Shown in pieces: positions 22,765 through 35,000 of a DNA stretch of 64,000 nucleotides. Source of the stretch: G964291335 sp964291335 (lineage in GTDB: Bacteria > Chloroflexota > Dehalococcoidia > Lucifugimonadales > UBA3495); assembly GCA_964291335.2 (NCBI GenBank), contig OZ219748.1:868001-932000 (forward strand). The letters run 5' to 3'. The notes below the pieces were generated by a model. It had not been told where the DNA came from, made no database searches, and saw nothing but the letters and a program-made list of their open reading frames with translations. How positions within the stretch are numbered: position 1 is the first letter of the stretch; the number at the start of each line of letters is the position of its first letter. A program made the position numbers and the translations under genes.

Positions 22765-23679
22765 ATGTCGGCCAGTTATTATGAGGTGCTGGGAGTTGGC
22801 CGGGACGCCGGCGAGAAAGAGATTCGTCAGGCGTACCGTCGTCTTGCCCGCCAGCATCACCCGGACGTGAACCCGGGCAATGCCGTATCGGAAGAAAAGT
22901 TCAAGCAAATAAACGAAGCCAACGCCGTCCTTTCGGACCCGGAAAGCCGCCGCAAGTATGATAAATACGGCGACCGCTGGACCCAGGCAGACCAGATTGA
23001 AGAGGCGGAAGCCAGGGCGCGTCGTTCCGGCTTCGGAAACTTCCGCACCCGCCACACCAGCGGCTTTAACCCGACCGGCAGCCGGTTCAGCTTTGGCGGC
23101 AGCAGCAACGCCGGCCAGGACGATTTGTTCGACCTGCTGTTCGATGGCCGGGCGCACGAGCAAGGTAGCGGGCGCCGTCCGCGAACCGAATACCCGGTGG
23201 AAATTACCCTGGCCGAGGCGGCTGAAGGGGCAACCCGTCTGGTCAACCTGCCCGACGGCCGCCGCCTGGAGGTTACCGTTCCGGCCGGCGTGGATACCGG
23301 GTCGCGGGTGCATATTCCCGCCGGCAGCCAGGGCGACGGCGACTTCTATCTGTCCGTCACCGTAATGAAGCATCCCCGGTTTGAGCGTGAGGGAAAGGAC
23401 CTCTATTCAACCATAGAAGTTCCGGTGGCAGACCTGGCCCTGGGCGCTGAAGTTACCGTGCCTACGCTGCAAAGCAAGGTGGCGCTGACTATCCCTCCGG
23501 GCACCCAGAACGGCCGTCGTTTCCGGTTGGCCGGCCAGGGTTTGCCCGATGTCAACCAACCCAACGCCCGGGGCAGCCTGTTCGCCACGGTTAAAGCGAT
23601 GCTGCCCGCCAACCTTACACCGGAAGAAACGGAACTGTTCCGCCAATTGAAGAATTTGCGCTCCAGGGAGAGGAATTAG
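22765..23679 (+). CDS. dnaJ: DnaJ/CbpA-type J-domain co-chaperone
   Basis: 304 residues. A J domain (about 1-70) with the HPD motif (HHPDVNPG) stimulates the ATPase of DnaK. A Gly/Phe/Ser-rich linker (about 85-130) follows, then the two C-terminal substrate-binding beta-barrels (about 145-285) with TVPAGVDTGSRVHIPA. The CxxCxGxG zinc fingers of full DnaJ are absent, so it is the CbpA type. It is the first gene of a dnaJ-hspR-clp operon; the stop is two bases before hspR. dnaK is not in the window. Confidence 0.93.
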   Translation: MSASYYEVLGVGRDAGEKEIRQAYRRLARQHHPDVNPGNAVSEEKFKQINEANAVLSDPESRRKYDKYGDRWTQADQIEEAEARARRSGFGNFRTRHTSGFNPTGSRFSFGGSSNAGQDDLFDLLFDGRAHEQGSGRRPRTEYPVEITLAEAAEGATRLVNLPDGRRLEVTVPAGVDTGSRVHIPAGSQGDGDFYLSVTVMKHPRFEREGKDLYSTIEVPVADLALGAEVTVPTLQSKVALTIPPGTQNGRRFRLAGQGLPDVNQPNARGSLFATVKAMLPANLTPEETELFRQLKNLRSRERN

Positions 23680-23681
23680 CT

Positions 23682-24035
23682 ATGCCCCACCCGCTCAATC
23701 GCAACCAGGAACCCTGCTTCGTAATCAGCATTGCGGCCCGTATGGTGGGTTTGCACGCCCAAACTCTTCGCTATTACGAGCGGGTGGGGCTAATCTGGCC
23801 CTCGCGCACCTCCGGCCGGCAGCGCCTTTACTCGCAAGCCGACATTGAGCGGCTGCGGCGCATTAAAACCTTTACCGAAGATCTGGGGTTGAACCTGGCT
23901 GGGGCGGAAATCGCCCTGAAACTCATGGCCCGCATCGATGAGCTGGAACAGGAGGTGCAAACTCTGACCAATACGGTCAGCCAGCTGCAAGCGCAGCAAG
24001 CCCCGCCCAAGCCAGCGCGGGAAGCGCCTTTTTAG
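23682..24035 (+). CDS. hspR: HspR, MerR-family heat-shock repressor
   Basis: 117 residues. The MerR-type winged helix-turn-helix (about 15-80) is clear: VISIAARMVGLHAQTLRYYERVGL and SGRQRLYSQADIERLRRI, followed by a coiled coil (about 85-108, LEQEVQTLTNTVSQLQ). The short length, lack of metal Cys and its location right behind dnaJ identify it as HspR, which with DnaK as co-repressor binds HAIR sites. The HAIR-like repeats before hsp20 and around the dnaJ promoter give it targets, including its own operon. Confidence 0.9.
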   Translation: MPHPLNRNQEPCFVISIAARMVGLHAQTLRYYERVGLIWPSRTSGRQRLYSQADIERLRRIKTFTEDLGLNLAGAEIALKLMARIDELEQEVQTLTNTVSQLQAQQAPPKPAREAPF

Positions 24036-24113
24036 CCCGGCCAGATCCAGCAGCAAACAGAATGCAGCAACCCGCTTCATACGCTGAAGCAGCAGAACCC
24101 GGAGGTGAACCGC

Positions 24114-26570
<2,457 letters not shown>

Positions 26571-26611
26571 TCAAACTGGCTGCCGCCGGGCCGGCGCTCG
26601 GTCGGCAAAAT

Positions 26612-26637
26612 GCGGGGCGGACTCAAGTCCGCCCCGC
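26612..26637. terminator. Convergent terminator between clp and pyrD
   Basis: GCGGGGCGGACT and AGTCCGCCCCGC pair perfectly. On the minus strand it is followed by ATTTTG, so it best suits pyrD; it probably stops both genes. Confidence 0.85.
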
Positions 26638-26664
26638 GCTTCATCTCCGGCAGCATGGCCAGGC

Positions 26665-27651
26665 TCATCCGCCAGCTTTAACTGCGCCAATCAACTCTTT
26701 TACGTCGCCGATGCCCTGCTGCGCCAAATAGCCCTGCATACCTTCCAGCACCTTGAAGGGGGCCCACAGGTCGGCCAGATTAGCGCTGCCAACCTGCACT
26801 GCCGTGGCGCCGGCCAGCATAAACTCCAGGGCATGCCGGGCGGTGAAGATACCCCCTGCGCCGATTAGCGGCGCCGCTACCGCCTGCGCCACCCGGTACA
26901 CCAGAGCCACTGCTACCGGGTGCAGCCCGGGGCCGGAAAGCCCCCCGGTAACGTTCCCCAGAACCGGACGGCGAGTATCCACATCAATAACCATGGCCGG
27001 CACCGTGTTGGCAATAGTCAGAGCGTCAGCGCCGGCCGCCACTGCCGCCCGGGCAATCGCAGCAATATCGGGTACGTTGGGAGCCAGCTTGACCAGCACC
27101 GGCGTTTCAGCAAACCGCTTGACCGCCGCTACCGCCTGCTGCGTACCTTCCGGGCTGTAGCTGAAAAGGTCGCCCTGTTCCACATTGGGGCAGCTGAGGT
27201 TCAATTCTATGCCGGCAAACCCGGCAACGCCCCGGGTCATGGCCGCCATTTCGCCAAACTGCTCCGGGCTGTCGGCAGCCAGGCTGAGCAGGTAAGTTGT
27301 TCCATCCGCCGCCCACCGGGGCGCCAGGCTGGTCAGGCCGGCCTCGATGCCGGGGTTGGTCAGCCCGATAGCATTGAGCAAAACCGCTTCGCCCTGCTCC
27401 CTGGCTGCGCGAAAGGATTCAGGATACCAACGGGGTTCCGGGTTGCCCGCGCGGGCATACCGGGTAAAGGTTTTGGGGATGACCGCCCCTAACCGGCTTA
27501 CCGACATTTCAGAGGTAAGCCCCCGGCCGTAACCATCGTAGCCGAAGGTGCCCGAGGCAATCATAACCGGGTTCTTCAACCAGAGACCGCGGGGGTGGTG
27601 CGGGGCCAGGTTCACCGAGAGAGCCGGCTTTGCCTTTTCCGAAGCTGACAC
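26665..27651 (-). CDS. pyrD: Dihydroorotate dehydrogenase (class 1)
   Basis: 328 residues from GTG 27649-27651 behind GAGGT; the frame stays open upstream to 27765 without family match. FMN-barrel features: KNPVMIASGTFGYDGY, the active-site loop and NLSCPNVEQGD (with the catalytic Cys of class 1B enzymes), LVKLAPNV, ANTVPAMVIDVDTRRPVLGN, GGLSGPGLHPVAV, and GAGGIFTARHALEFMLAGA. It oxidises dihydroorotate to orotate in pyrimidine synthesis, with electrons passing to NAD through a PyrK partner in class 1B. pyrK is not seen nearby. Confidence 0.92.
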   Translation of the reverse strand: MSASEKAKPALSVNLAPHHPRGLWLKNPVMIASGTFGYDGYGRGLTSEMSVSRLGAVIPKTFTRYARAGNPEPRWYPESFRAAREQGEAVLLNAIGLTNPGIEAGLTSLAPRWAADGTTYLLSLAADSPEQFGEMAAMTRGVAGFAGIELNLSCPNVEQGDLFSYSPEGTQQAVAAVKRFAETPVLVKLAPNVPDIAAIARAAVAAGADALTIANTVPAMVIDVDTRRPVLGNVTGGLSGPGLHPVAVALVYRVAQAVAAPLIGAGGIFTARHALEFMLAGATAVQVGSANLADLWAPFKVLEGMQGYLAQQGIGDVKELIGAVKAGG

Positions 27652-27766
27652 AGAATACCTCTGAAACCGGCCGGAAGAAAAATGAACACTATGGCTCCAT
27701 AGTAGCACCTGGCCCGGGTTAATGGAATATCCTGAGGGCAGAGGGGGGTGTAAACGCGCCGACAAA

Positions 27767-27800
27767 CATCGGGGGCGGCTTGGTAAAACCGCCCCCGATG
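27767..27800 (-). terminator. Terminator of the rpoBC operon
   Basis: CATCGGGGGCGG (27767-27778) and CCGCCCCCGATG (27789-27800) form a perfect 12-bp stem; on the minus strand TTTG follows. It lies 46 bases after the rpoC stop. Confidence 0.88.
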
Positions 27801-27845
27801 CAATAGAAATGCCCGCCCAGACAGCGGAGCCAACCGGGTTATCGG

Positions 27846-30800
27846 TTAAAGAGGGTCTTTCGCTGCATCATCCCGGGTAAATAAAGCGGCAGCCAGGGCA
27901 ACCTCTTCTTCACCGTCAGCCCCGTTAATGCTGCTGCCGGCATCCTCAAAAAACCCGGCAGCATTAGCCTCATCAACCCCGGGGGCAATCGGCATTCCCG
28001 GATAGGGGGCATCGGCGTCGCCCTCCAGCCAGCCAGGGGGCAATTCAACGGCGCCAATGGGGGCGGGAAAGGCCGGGGTCTCCTCTTCCGGTATGTCGGA
28101 TTCGACCCGGGCGGGAATCAAGCGGCCAATAATGACGTTCTCCTTGAGGCCCTGGAGCCAGTCGTGGGTGCCGCTGACGGCAGCCTGCGTCAGCACCCTG
28201 GTGGTTTCCTGGAAGGAGGCTGCCGCCAGGAAGCTGTTGGTACGCAGGGAGGCCCGGGTTACGCCCAGCAGAACCGGCTTGGCAGTTGCCGGTTCCCCGC
28301 CTTCGGCCAGCACCTTGGCGCAGTTTTCCTGAAATTCGAACCGATCCACAATTTGATCCGGGATAAAGTCGGAATCGCCGATGGACTTAACCTCCACGCG
28401 GCGCAGCATCTGGCGCAGGATTATCTCAATATGCTTGTCGTGGATGGCCACACCCTGGGAACGATACACCTGCTGCACTTCGTCCACCAGGTAGCGCTGC
28501 AAGTCTTCGGTGCCCTGAATGCTGAGAATGTCATGGGGGTTGCGAGGGCCGGCGGTCAAGGGGTCTCCGGCCCGCACCTGGCTCTGGTCGTTGACCAGCA
28601 GCTCCGCTGCGGCGGGTATGTAATACTCGCGCTCCTCGACGTCCTCCCAAACCACCATGATGCGGTCATCGGCCAGCTCAATGCGGCCGCCCACATTGGC
28701 GGTCACCTCGGTTACCGGCTGCGGCTCGTAGTCTTCGCCGGTATCCGCCTCATAGCTCAGGGACGGCAAAGTAGCCGCCAGCAGCATCCCCGGTTCCACC
28801 ACATCGCCTTCGTCCACCAAAAGCTGCACCCCTTCGGGCAGCGGGTATTCCTCCTGAAACTCCTGACGATCCACCACTCGCACCGGTATATCGGTCAGGC
28901 GGCGGTCATCCTCGTCCAGCGTAATCTGCACTTCGCCGTCAATTTCCGACAACTGGGCCACGCCTTTGGGGATCCGGGCTTCGAAGATTTCTTCCACCCG
29001 GGGCAAACCGGTGGTAATGTCGGAACCGGCCACGCCGCCGGTGTGGAAGGTGCGCATGGTAAGCTGCGTGCCGGGTTCACCAATGCTCTGGGCAGCGATG
29101 ATGCCTACCGCCTGACCAAACTCCACCAATTCCCCGGTGGCGGGCAGTTCACCATAGCATTTTTGACACACACCCCGCCGTGCTTCGCAAATCAGGGGAG
29201 AGCGCACCGGCGCCTGACCGACCCCGGCAGCATCAATTCGCTGCGCCAGGTCGCGATCAATGATCTCGTTCCGGTCTGCCAGTATTTCTCCGGTGGACGG
29301 GTCCACAATCGCAGCCGCCAGCGTCCGCCCGACAATCCGCTCCGCCAGAGTATCGCCTTCGCTGTCGGGCCGGGGGCCAATCATATAGGCGTCATAGGTA
29401 TCGCAGTCTTCCTCAAAAACGATAACTTCCTGGGCAATATCCACCAGCCGCCGGGTCAGATAACCGCTGTCGGCAGTGCGCAAAGCGGTATCGGCCAAAC
29501 CCTTGCGGGCGCCGTGGGTAGAGATGAAATACTCCCGGGAGGTGAGGCCTTCCCGGAAGCTGGACTTTACCGGGCGGTCAATAATCCGCCCGCCGGGTTC
29601 GCTCATCAGGCCGCGCATGCCAGCCATCTGCTTAATCTGGGTTATGTTGCCTTTAGCGCCGGACGAGGCCATTACCCCGATACCGCCATATTTGCCTTCT
29701 TTGATGGCCTCCCGCACCAGACCCTCGGTCTTCTCCGAGGCTTCGGTCCACGCCTCCACGGTAGCGTTATACCGCTCATCCTCCGACATCAGCCCGATTT
29801 CGTACTGCTGCTCAAAGCTGTCAACCCTTTCCTCGGCCTCCTGAAGGAAGTTCTTCTTCTCGCCGGACATCTGGATGTCGTTAATGGCAATGGTAATGCC
29901 GGAGACAGTGGCATAGTGGAAACCCAACTCCTTGATTCGGTCCAGGGCCTGGGCCGTTTCTTCCTTCCGGCTCAAACTCTGGTAAAGCTCGGCAGTGAGC
30001 TTTCTGATGGCGTCGCTATCGAACACCTCATTTTTGAAGCCGATTGACGGGGGCAGGTTTTCGTTGAAAATCAGCCGGCCCAGGGTGGTTTCCACCCAGG
30101 TTCCTTCCTCTTTGACCAGCCCGACCACCTGCCGCACGTAAATCCTGGCGCGCAGGTCAAGAAGCCCGCCGGCGTGGGCAATCCGGGCTTCGTCGATGTC
30201 GAAGAAGAAACCGCCTTCTCCGGTGGCGCCATCCTGCACCCCGGTCAGGTAATAGCAGCCCAGCACCATATCCAGGGTAGGGGCCACCAGGGGGTCGCCC
30301 GAGGCCGGGGAAAGCATGTTGCGAGTGCTGAGCATGGCCGTCTTCGCCTCGTGCACCGCCATGCGAGAGAGGGGAACGTGCACTGCCATCTGGTCGCCAT
30401 CGAAATCGGCGTTGAAAGCGGAACATACCAGGGGGTGCAGCTGTATGGCATTGCCCTCAATCAACACCGGCATAAAGGCCTGAATGCCCAGGCGGTGCAA
30501 GGTTGGCGCCCGGTTCAACAGAACCGGACGGTCCCGAATCACCTCTTCCAGAATGTCCCAAACCTCGGGCCGGGCCCGCTCCACCATTCGCTTGGCGCTC
30601 TTGATGTTGGGGGATACGCCCAGCAGCACCAGCCGATGCATAACGAAAGGCTTGAACAGTTCCAAGGCCATGCGTTTGGGCAGACCGCACTGGTTCATTT
30701 TGAGTTCCGGGCCCACCACAATGACCGAGCGGCCGCTGTAATCCACCCGCTTGCCCAACAGGTTTTGCCGGAAGCGGCCCTGCTTGCCGCGCAGCAAATC

Positions 30801-32054
30801 CGAAAGGGACTTGAGCTTGTGGTTGTGGCTGCCCTGAATGGGCCGTCCCCGGCGGCCATTGTCAATCAGGGCGTCCACCGATTCCTGAAGCATCCGCTTT
30901 TCGTTGCGAATGATAATTTCGGGAGCGCCCAAATCCATCAGCCGCTTCAGGCGATTGTTGCGGTTAATCACCCGGCGGTAAAGGTCATTAAGGTCGCTGG
31001 TAGCGAAACGGCCGCCGTCCAGCTGCACCATGGGCCGCAGTTCCGGGGGCAGCACCGGCAGGACAGTAAAGATGATGTCCTCTACCCGATTGCCGCTGCG
31101 GCGGAAAGCGTCCACCACTTGCAGCCGCTTGATGGCTTTCTTGTGCCGCTGGCCTGAAGTGGAACGCATTTCCTTGACCAGGCCATCCCGCAAGGCTTCC
31201 AGATCGCAGTTGCGCAGGATTTCCAGGAGCGCTTCAGCGCCCATTCCGGCCTGAAAGAGACCGTCATACTTGCTGTTCAACTCCCGATACTGGGATTCGG
31301 GCAGCAGCTTAAGCGGACGCAGGTCTTCTATTTCCCGTATGGTTTCATCGTACTGGGCCCGGCTCTGGTCAAGTTCTGCGCCAAACTCATCTCCAACAGC
31401 ATCTATTTCCGTCTGTAGAGCGTCGATTTCCGCCCAGGATTCTTCCGGGGCTGGTTCCAGGGCGTCGCTCTGCTCCCGGGATTGCTGCTCCAGAAATTCC
31501 CGCTTCTCCTGCAACGGAGTAAGCCGCTCCTGGTACGTCTGCTCCAACCGCTCCTGTTCCAGTTCGAACTGGAGCTGTTTTTCCTCCTTTAACTCGGTAC
31601 GCTTGTCTTCGTCCACGGAAACGATTACGTGCTGGGCGAAATAGAGTACCCGTTCCAGGTTGCGGGGGGTCAGGTCGAGCAGCAGACCCAGGCGGCTGGG
31701 GTTCGTCTTGCTGAACCAGATGTGGGCCACCGGGGCCGCCAGACGAATGTGTCCCATTCGTTCCCGGCGGACCTTGGCCCGGGTAACCTCGACACCGCAG
31801 CGGTCGCAAACCACGCCCCGGTAACGGATGCGCTTGTACTTGCCGCAAAAGCATTCCCAATCTTTGGTCGGCCCGAAAAGCCGCTCGCAGAAAAGCCCGT
31901 CCTTCTCAGGCCGAAGGGTACGGTAGTTAATGGTCTCCGGCTTGGTAACCTCGCCATGAGACCAGTTCAGTATCTGCTCCGGGGAGGCGACGGATATCTT
32001 GACCGCATTGAAATTGGTAGCCGACATTTCCGTTCTGTCCTGCGCTCTAACCAT
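27846..32054 (-). CDS. rpoC: DNA-directed RNA polymerase subunit beta'
   Basis: 1402 residues. The N-terminal zinc-binding CFCGKYKRIRYRGVVCDRCG, the catalytic NADFDGDQMAVH (three Asp for Mg) and the second zinc-binding region CEARRGVCQKCYGE are all present, together with the bridge-helix/trigger-loop region. It forms the active site of RNA polymerase with RpoB. The ATG overlaps the rpoB stop (TAATG at 32052-32056), and GGAGG just upstream lies inside rpoB, so the two are translated together; an ATG nine codons later is an alternative start. There is an acidic C-terminal extension, including GINGADGEEEV, beyond the conserved core. Confidence 0.98.
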   Translation of the reverse strand: MVRAQDRTEMSATNFNAVKISVASPEQILNWSHGEVTKPETINYRTLRPEKDGLFCERLFGPTKDWECFCGKYKRIRYRGVVCDRCGVEVTRAKVRRERMGHIRLAAPVAHIWFSKTNPSRLGLLLDLTPRNLERVLYFAQHVIVSVDEDKRTELKEEKQLQFELEQERLEQTYQERLTPLQEKREFLEQQSREQSDALEPAPEESWAEIDALQTEIDAVGDEFGAELDQSRAQYDETIREIEDLRPLKLLPESQYRELNSKYDGLFQAGMGAEALLEILRNCDLEALRDGLVKEMRSTSGQRHKKAIKRLQVVDAFRRSGNRVEDIIFTVLPVLPPELRPMVQLDGGRFATSDLNDLYRRVINRNNRLKRLMDLGAPEIIIRNEKRMLQESVDALIDNGRRGRPIQGSHNHKLKSLSDLLRGKQGRFRQNLLGKRVDYSGRSVIVVGPELKMNQCGLPKRMALELFKPFVMHRLVLLGVSPNIKSAKRMVERARPEVWDILEEVIRDRPVLLNRAPTLHRLGIQAFMPVLIEGNAIQLHPLVCSAFNADFDGDQMAVHVPLSRMAVHEAKTAMLSTRNMLSPASGDPLVAPTLDMVLGCYYLTGVQDGATGEGGFFFDIDEARIAHAGGLLDLRARIYVRQVVGLVKEEGTWVETTLGRLIFNENLPPSIGFKNEVFDSDAIRKLTAELYQSLSRKEETAQALDRIKELGFHYATVSGITIAINDIQMSGEKKNFLQEAEERVDSFEQQYEIGLMSEDERYNATVEAWTEASEKTEGLVREAIKEGKYGGIGVMASSGAKGNITQIKQMAGMRGLMSEPGGRIIDRPVKSSFREGLTSREYFISTHGARKGLADTALRTADSGYLTRRLVDIAQEVIVFEEDCDTYDAYMIGPRPDSEGDTLAERIVGRTLAAAIVDPSTGEILADRNEIIDRDLAQRIDAAGVGQAPVRSPLICEARRGVCQKCYGELPATGELVEFGQAVGIIAAQSIGEPGTQLTMRTFHTGGVAGSDITTGLPRVEEIFEARIPKGVAQLSEIDGEVQITLDEDDRRLTDIPVRVVDRQEFQEEYPLPEGVQLLVDEGDVVEPGMLLAATLPSLSYEADTGEDYEPQPVTEVTANVGGRIELADDRIMVVWEDVEEREYYIPAAAELLVNDQSQVRAGDPLTAGPRNPHDILSIQGTEDLQRYLVDEVQQVYRSQGVAIHDKHIEIILRQMLRRVEVKSIGDSDFIPDQIVDRFEFQENCAKVLAEGGEPATAKPVLLGVTRASLRTNSFLAAASFQETTRVLTQAAVSGTHDWLQGLKENVIIGRLIPARVESDIPEEETPAFPAPIGAVELPPGWLEGDADAPYPGMPIAPGVDEANAAGFFEDAGSSINGADGEEEVALAAALFTRDDAAKDPL

Positions 32055-35000
32055 TAAATCGCCTCCAGCGGAGTGTACGTTTCGGTCTCGTCGCCCAAGC
32101 CATCCAGCAGGGCCGGGAACTCTTCTTCGTTGAGCAGTTCCACGGACAGACCCAGGCTCTGCAATTCCTTAAGCAACACGTTAAAGGATTCGGGAACGCC
32201 GGGCTGGCCAATGGGTTCGCCCTTGACGATGGCCTCATAGGTTTTGACCCGTCCGGCCACATCGTCGGATTTAACCGTCAGCACCTCCTGCAGATTATAC
32301 GCGGCGCTATAGGCTTCCAGGGCCCACACCTCCATTTCCCCGAAGCGCTGGCCGCCGAACTGGGCCTTGCCGCCCAGGGGCTGCTGGGTAATCATCGAGT
32401 AGGGCCCGGTAGAGCGGGCGTGAATCTTGTCTTCCACCAGGTGAATCAGCTTGAGCATGTAGATACTGCCGACGGTAACCGGCTGGTCAAAGGGGTCGCC
32501 GGTACGGCCGTCAAACAACTGGAACTTGCCAAAAGTGGGGGGCGCAAGGCGCTGCTCCCGATGCACCCGCAGCGACTCCTCGTACAGTTCTTCCTGGGTC
32601 AGGTTCGCTGCGGCCACGTTGGCTTCCCGCTCCAGCCACAGGCGGAGGCAGGCGTCCCGGGCAGCTCCGGGGAAATCGTCGCTCAACAACTGCTTCCCGT
32701 CGTAACCCCGTTCATCCAGCCAACCCTCAACCGCTGCGTAATCGATGGTCTGCGCCCCTTCGGCGGGGCCGGCATCAACAGCCCCGGATTGCCGGGCAAA
32801 CCAGAAACGGGCCAGCGCGTCTTCAATGGAAACGTCAGAGGCGCCGTCAAACACCGGCGTAACGGCCTGAAAGTTCAGGCCCTGAGCCGCCCGGCCCAGG
32901 TGGGTTTCCAGCACCTGACCGAGGTTCATACGCGAAGGCACGCCAATCGGGTTGAGAATCATATCTACCGGGGTGCCGTCGGTCAGGAAGGGCATATCCT
33001 CTTCGGCCAGTATGCGGGCCACCACTCCCTTGTTGCCGTGCCGTCCGGCCATCTTGTCGCCCTCGGCAATTTTGCGCGTCTGGGCAATCCACACTCTAAC
33101 TGCATCATTAACGCCGGCGGGCAGGTCATCGCCGCTGTTCCGGTTGAGGATTTTTACTTCAGTAACCTTCCCCCGCTCGCCGTGGGGCACCCGCAGGGAA
33201 GTATCTTTAACGTCCCGGGATTTTTCGCCAAAAATGGCCCGCAGCAGCTTTTCCTCGGCGGTCAGTTCGGTCTCGCCCTTGGGCGTTACCTTGCCCACCA
33301 GAATATCGCCGGGGCCAACATCGGCGCCGACGCGAATAATACCCCGCTCGTCCAGGTCCTTCAGGCTGGCTTCCCCCACGTTGGGAATGTCCCGGGTAAT
33401 CTCTTCGGCCCCCAACTTGGTATCCCGGGCCTCCATCTCGTGCTTTTCAATGTGGACGGACGTGAACTGGTCGTCCTTCACCAGCCGCTTGCTGAGGATA
33501 ATCGCATCCTCGTAGTTGTACCCATCCCACGACATAAAGGCTACCAGCACGTTCTGTCCCAAAGCCAGCCGGCCCTGGTCGGTAGAGGAACTGTCGGCCA
33601 GCGTAGCGCCGGCCTGAACCCGGTCGCCCTTCTGAACGATGATGCGCTGGTCCAGACAGGTGCCCTGGTTCGTGCGGGTGAACTTAATCAGGTTATGGTG
33701 GTGTTCCACGCCCGCGGCGTCGGTTACTACAATGTCTCGACCAGATACGGAAGAAACCACCCCGTCAACCCGGGCAAGAACCAACTGGCCGCTGTCCCGG
33801 GCCACCCGGTCCTCGATGCCGGTGCCGACGGCCGGCGCATCGGGCCGCAACAAAGGCACGGCCTGGCGCTGCATATTGGAACCCATCAAGGCCCGGTTGG
33901 CGTCATCGTGTTCCAGGAAGGGAATCAAGGCGGCCGAAATGCCCATAATCTGCATCGGCGAAACGTCCATCAGGTCCACCAATTCCGGCGGTTCCTGGCT
34001 GTAATTCTCGCCGATTCGAACCTCCACCCGGTCGCTGACGAACTGCCCCAGTTCATCCAGCTCGGAATTAGCCTGCGCGATACGGTAGTTTTCCTCCCGG
34101 TCCGCCGACAGGTACTCCACATATTCCGGGTCGTCAGCCACATAGGGGCTGACTTCCAGGGCGAACTCGTTGGCAATGGCCCGTATCTCCCGGGCCCGGG
34201 CCCGGCTGATGCGCCGGCCCCGGGCCACCAGCACCTTGCCCTCCGGCCCAGTCACATCGGCGCTCACCTTCCGGCCGGTCAGATTAGGCGCCTTGCTGGA
34301 GATTGTCTTCAGCACCCGGCGATAGGGCGATTCAATAAAGCCGTAAGGGTTGATTTGGGCATAGGAAGACAGGGAACTGAGCAGGCCAATGTTAGGGCCT
34401 TCCGGGGTTTCGATTGGGCAGATACGCCCGTAATGGGAGAAATGCACGTCCCGGACATCGAACCCGGCCCGTTCCCGGGAAAGGCCGCCGGGGCCCAGGG
34501 CGGAAAGCCTCCGTTTATGAGTCAATTCGGCCAGAGGGTTAGTCTGGTCCATAAACTGGGAAAGCTGGGAGCCGCCAAAAAATTCGCGCACCGCCGCCGC
34601 CACCGGCCGAATATTTACCAACCCCTGGGGAGCCGCCGCCGCGCTTTCCGGGTCAGCCAGCGTCATCTTTTCCTTAACCATGCGTTCCATGCGCACCAGG
34701 CCAATGCGCACCTGGTTCTGCACCAGTTCACCCACCGACCGCACCCGGCGGTTGCCCAGGTGATCGATGTCGTCCGGGCGCTGGTCGCCCCGGTTCACCA
34801 GAATCATAGTGCGTATAACTGCAACGATGTCCGCCAGGGCGATCACCCTGGAATCGGAGCGCTCTTCCTGCGACAACCGGCGGTTGAGTTTGAAGCGGCC
34901 CACCCGGCCCAAATCATAGCGGCGCGGGTCGAAGAAGGAGCTGTAAATCAGGTTGCGGGCGTTATCCAGGTTGGGCGGCTCGCCGGGCCGCAAACGGCGG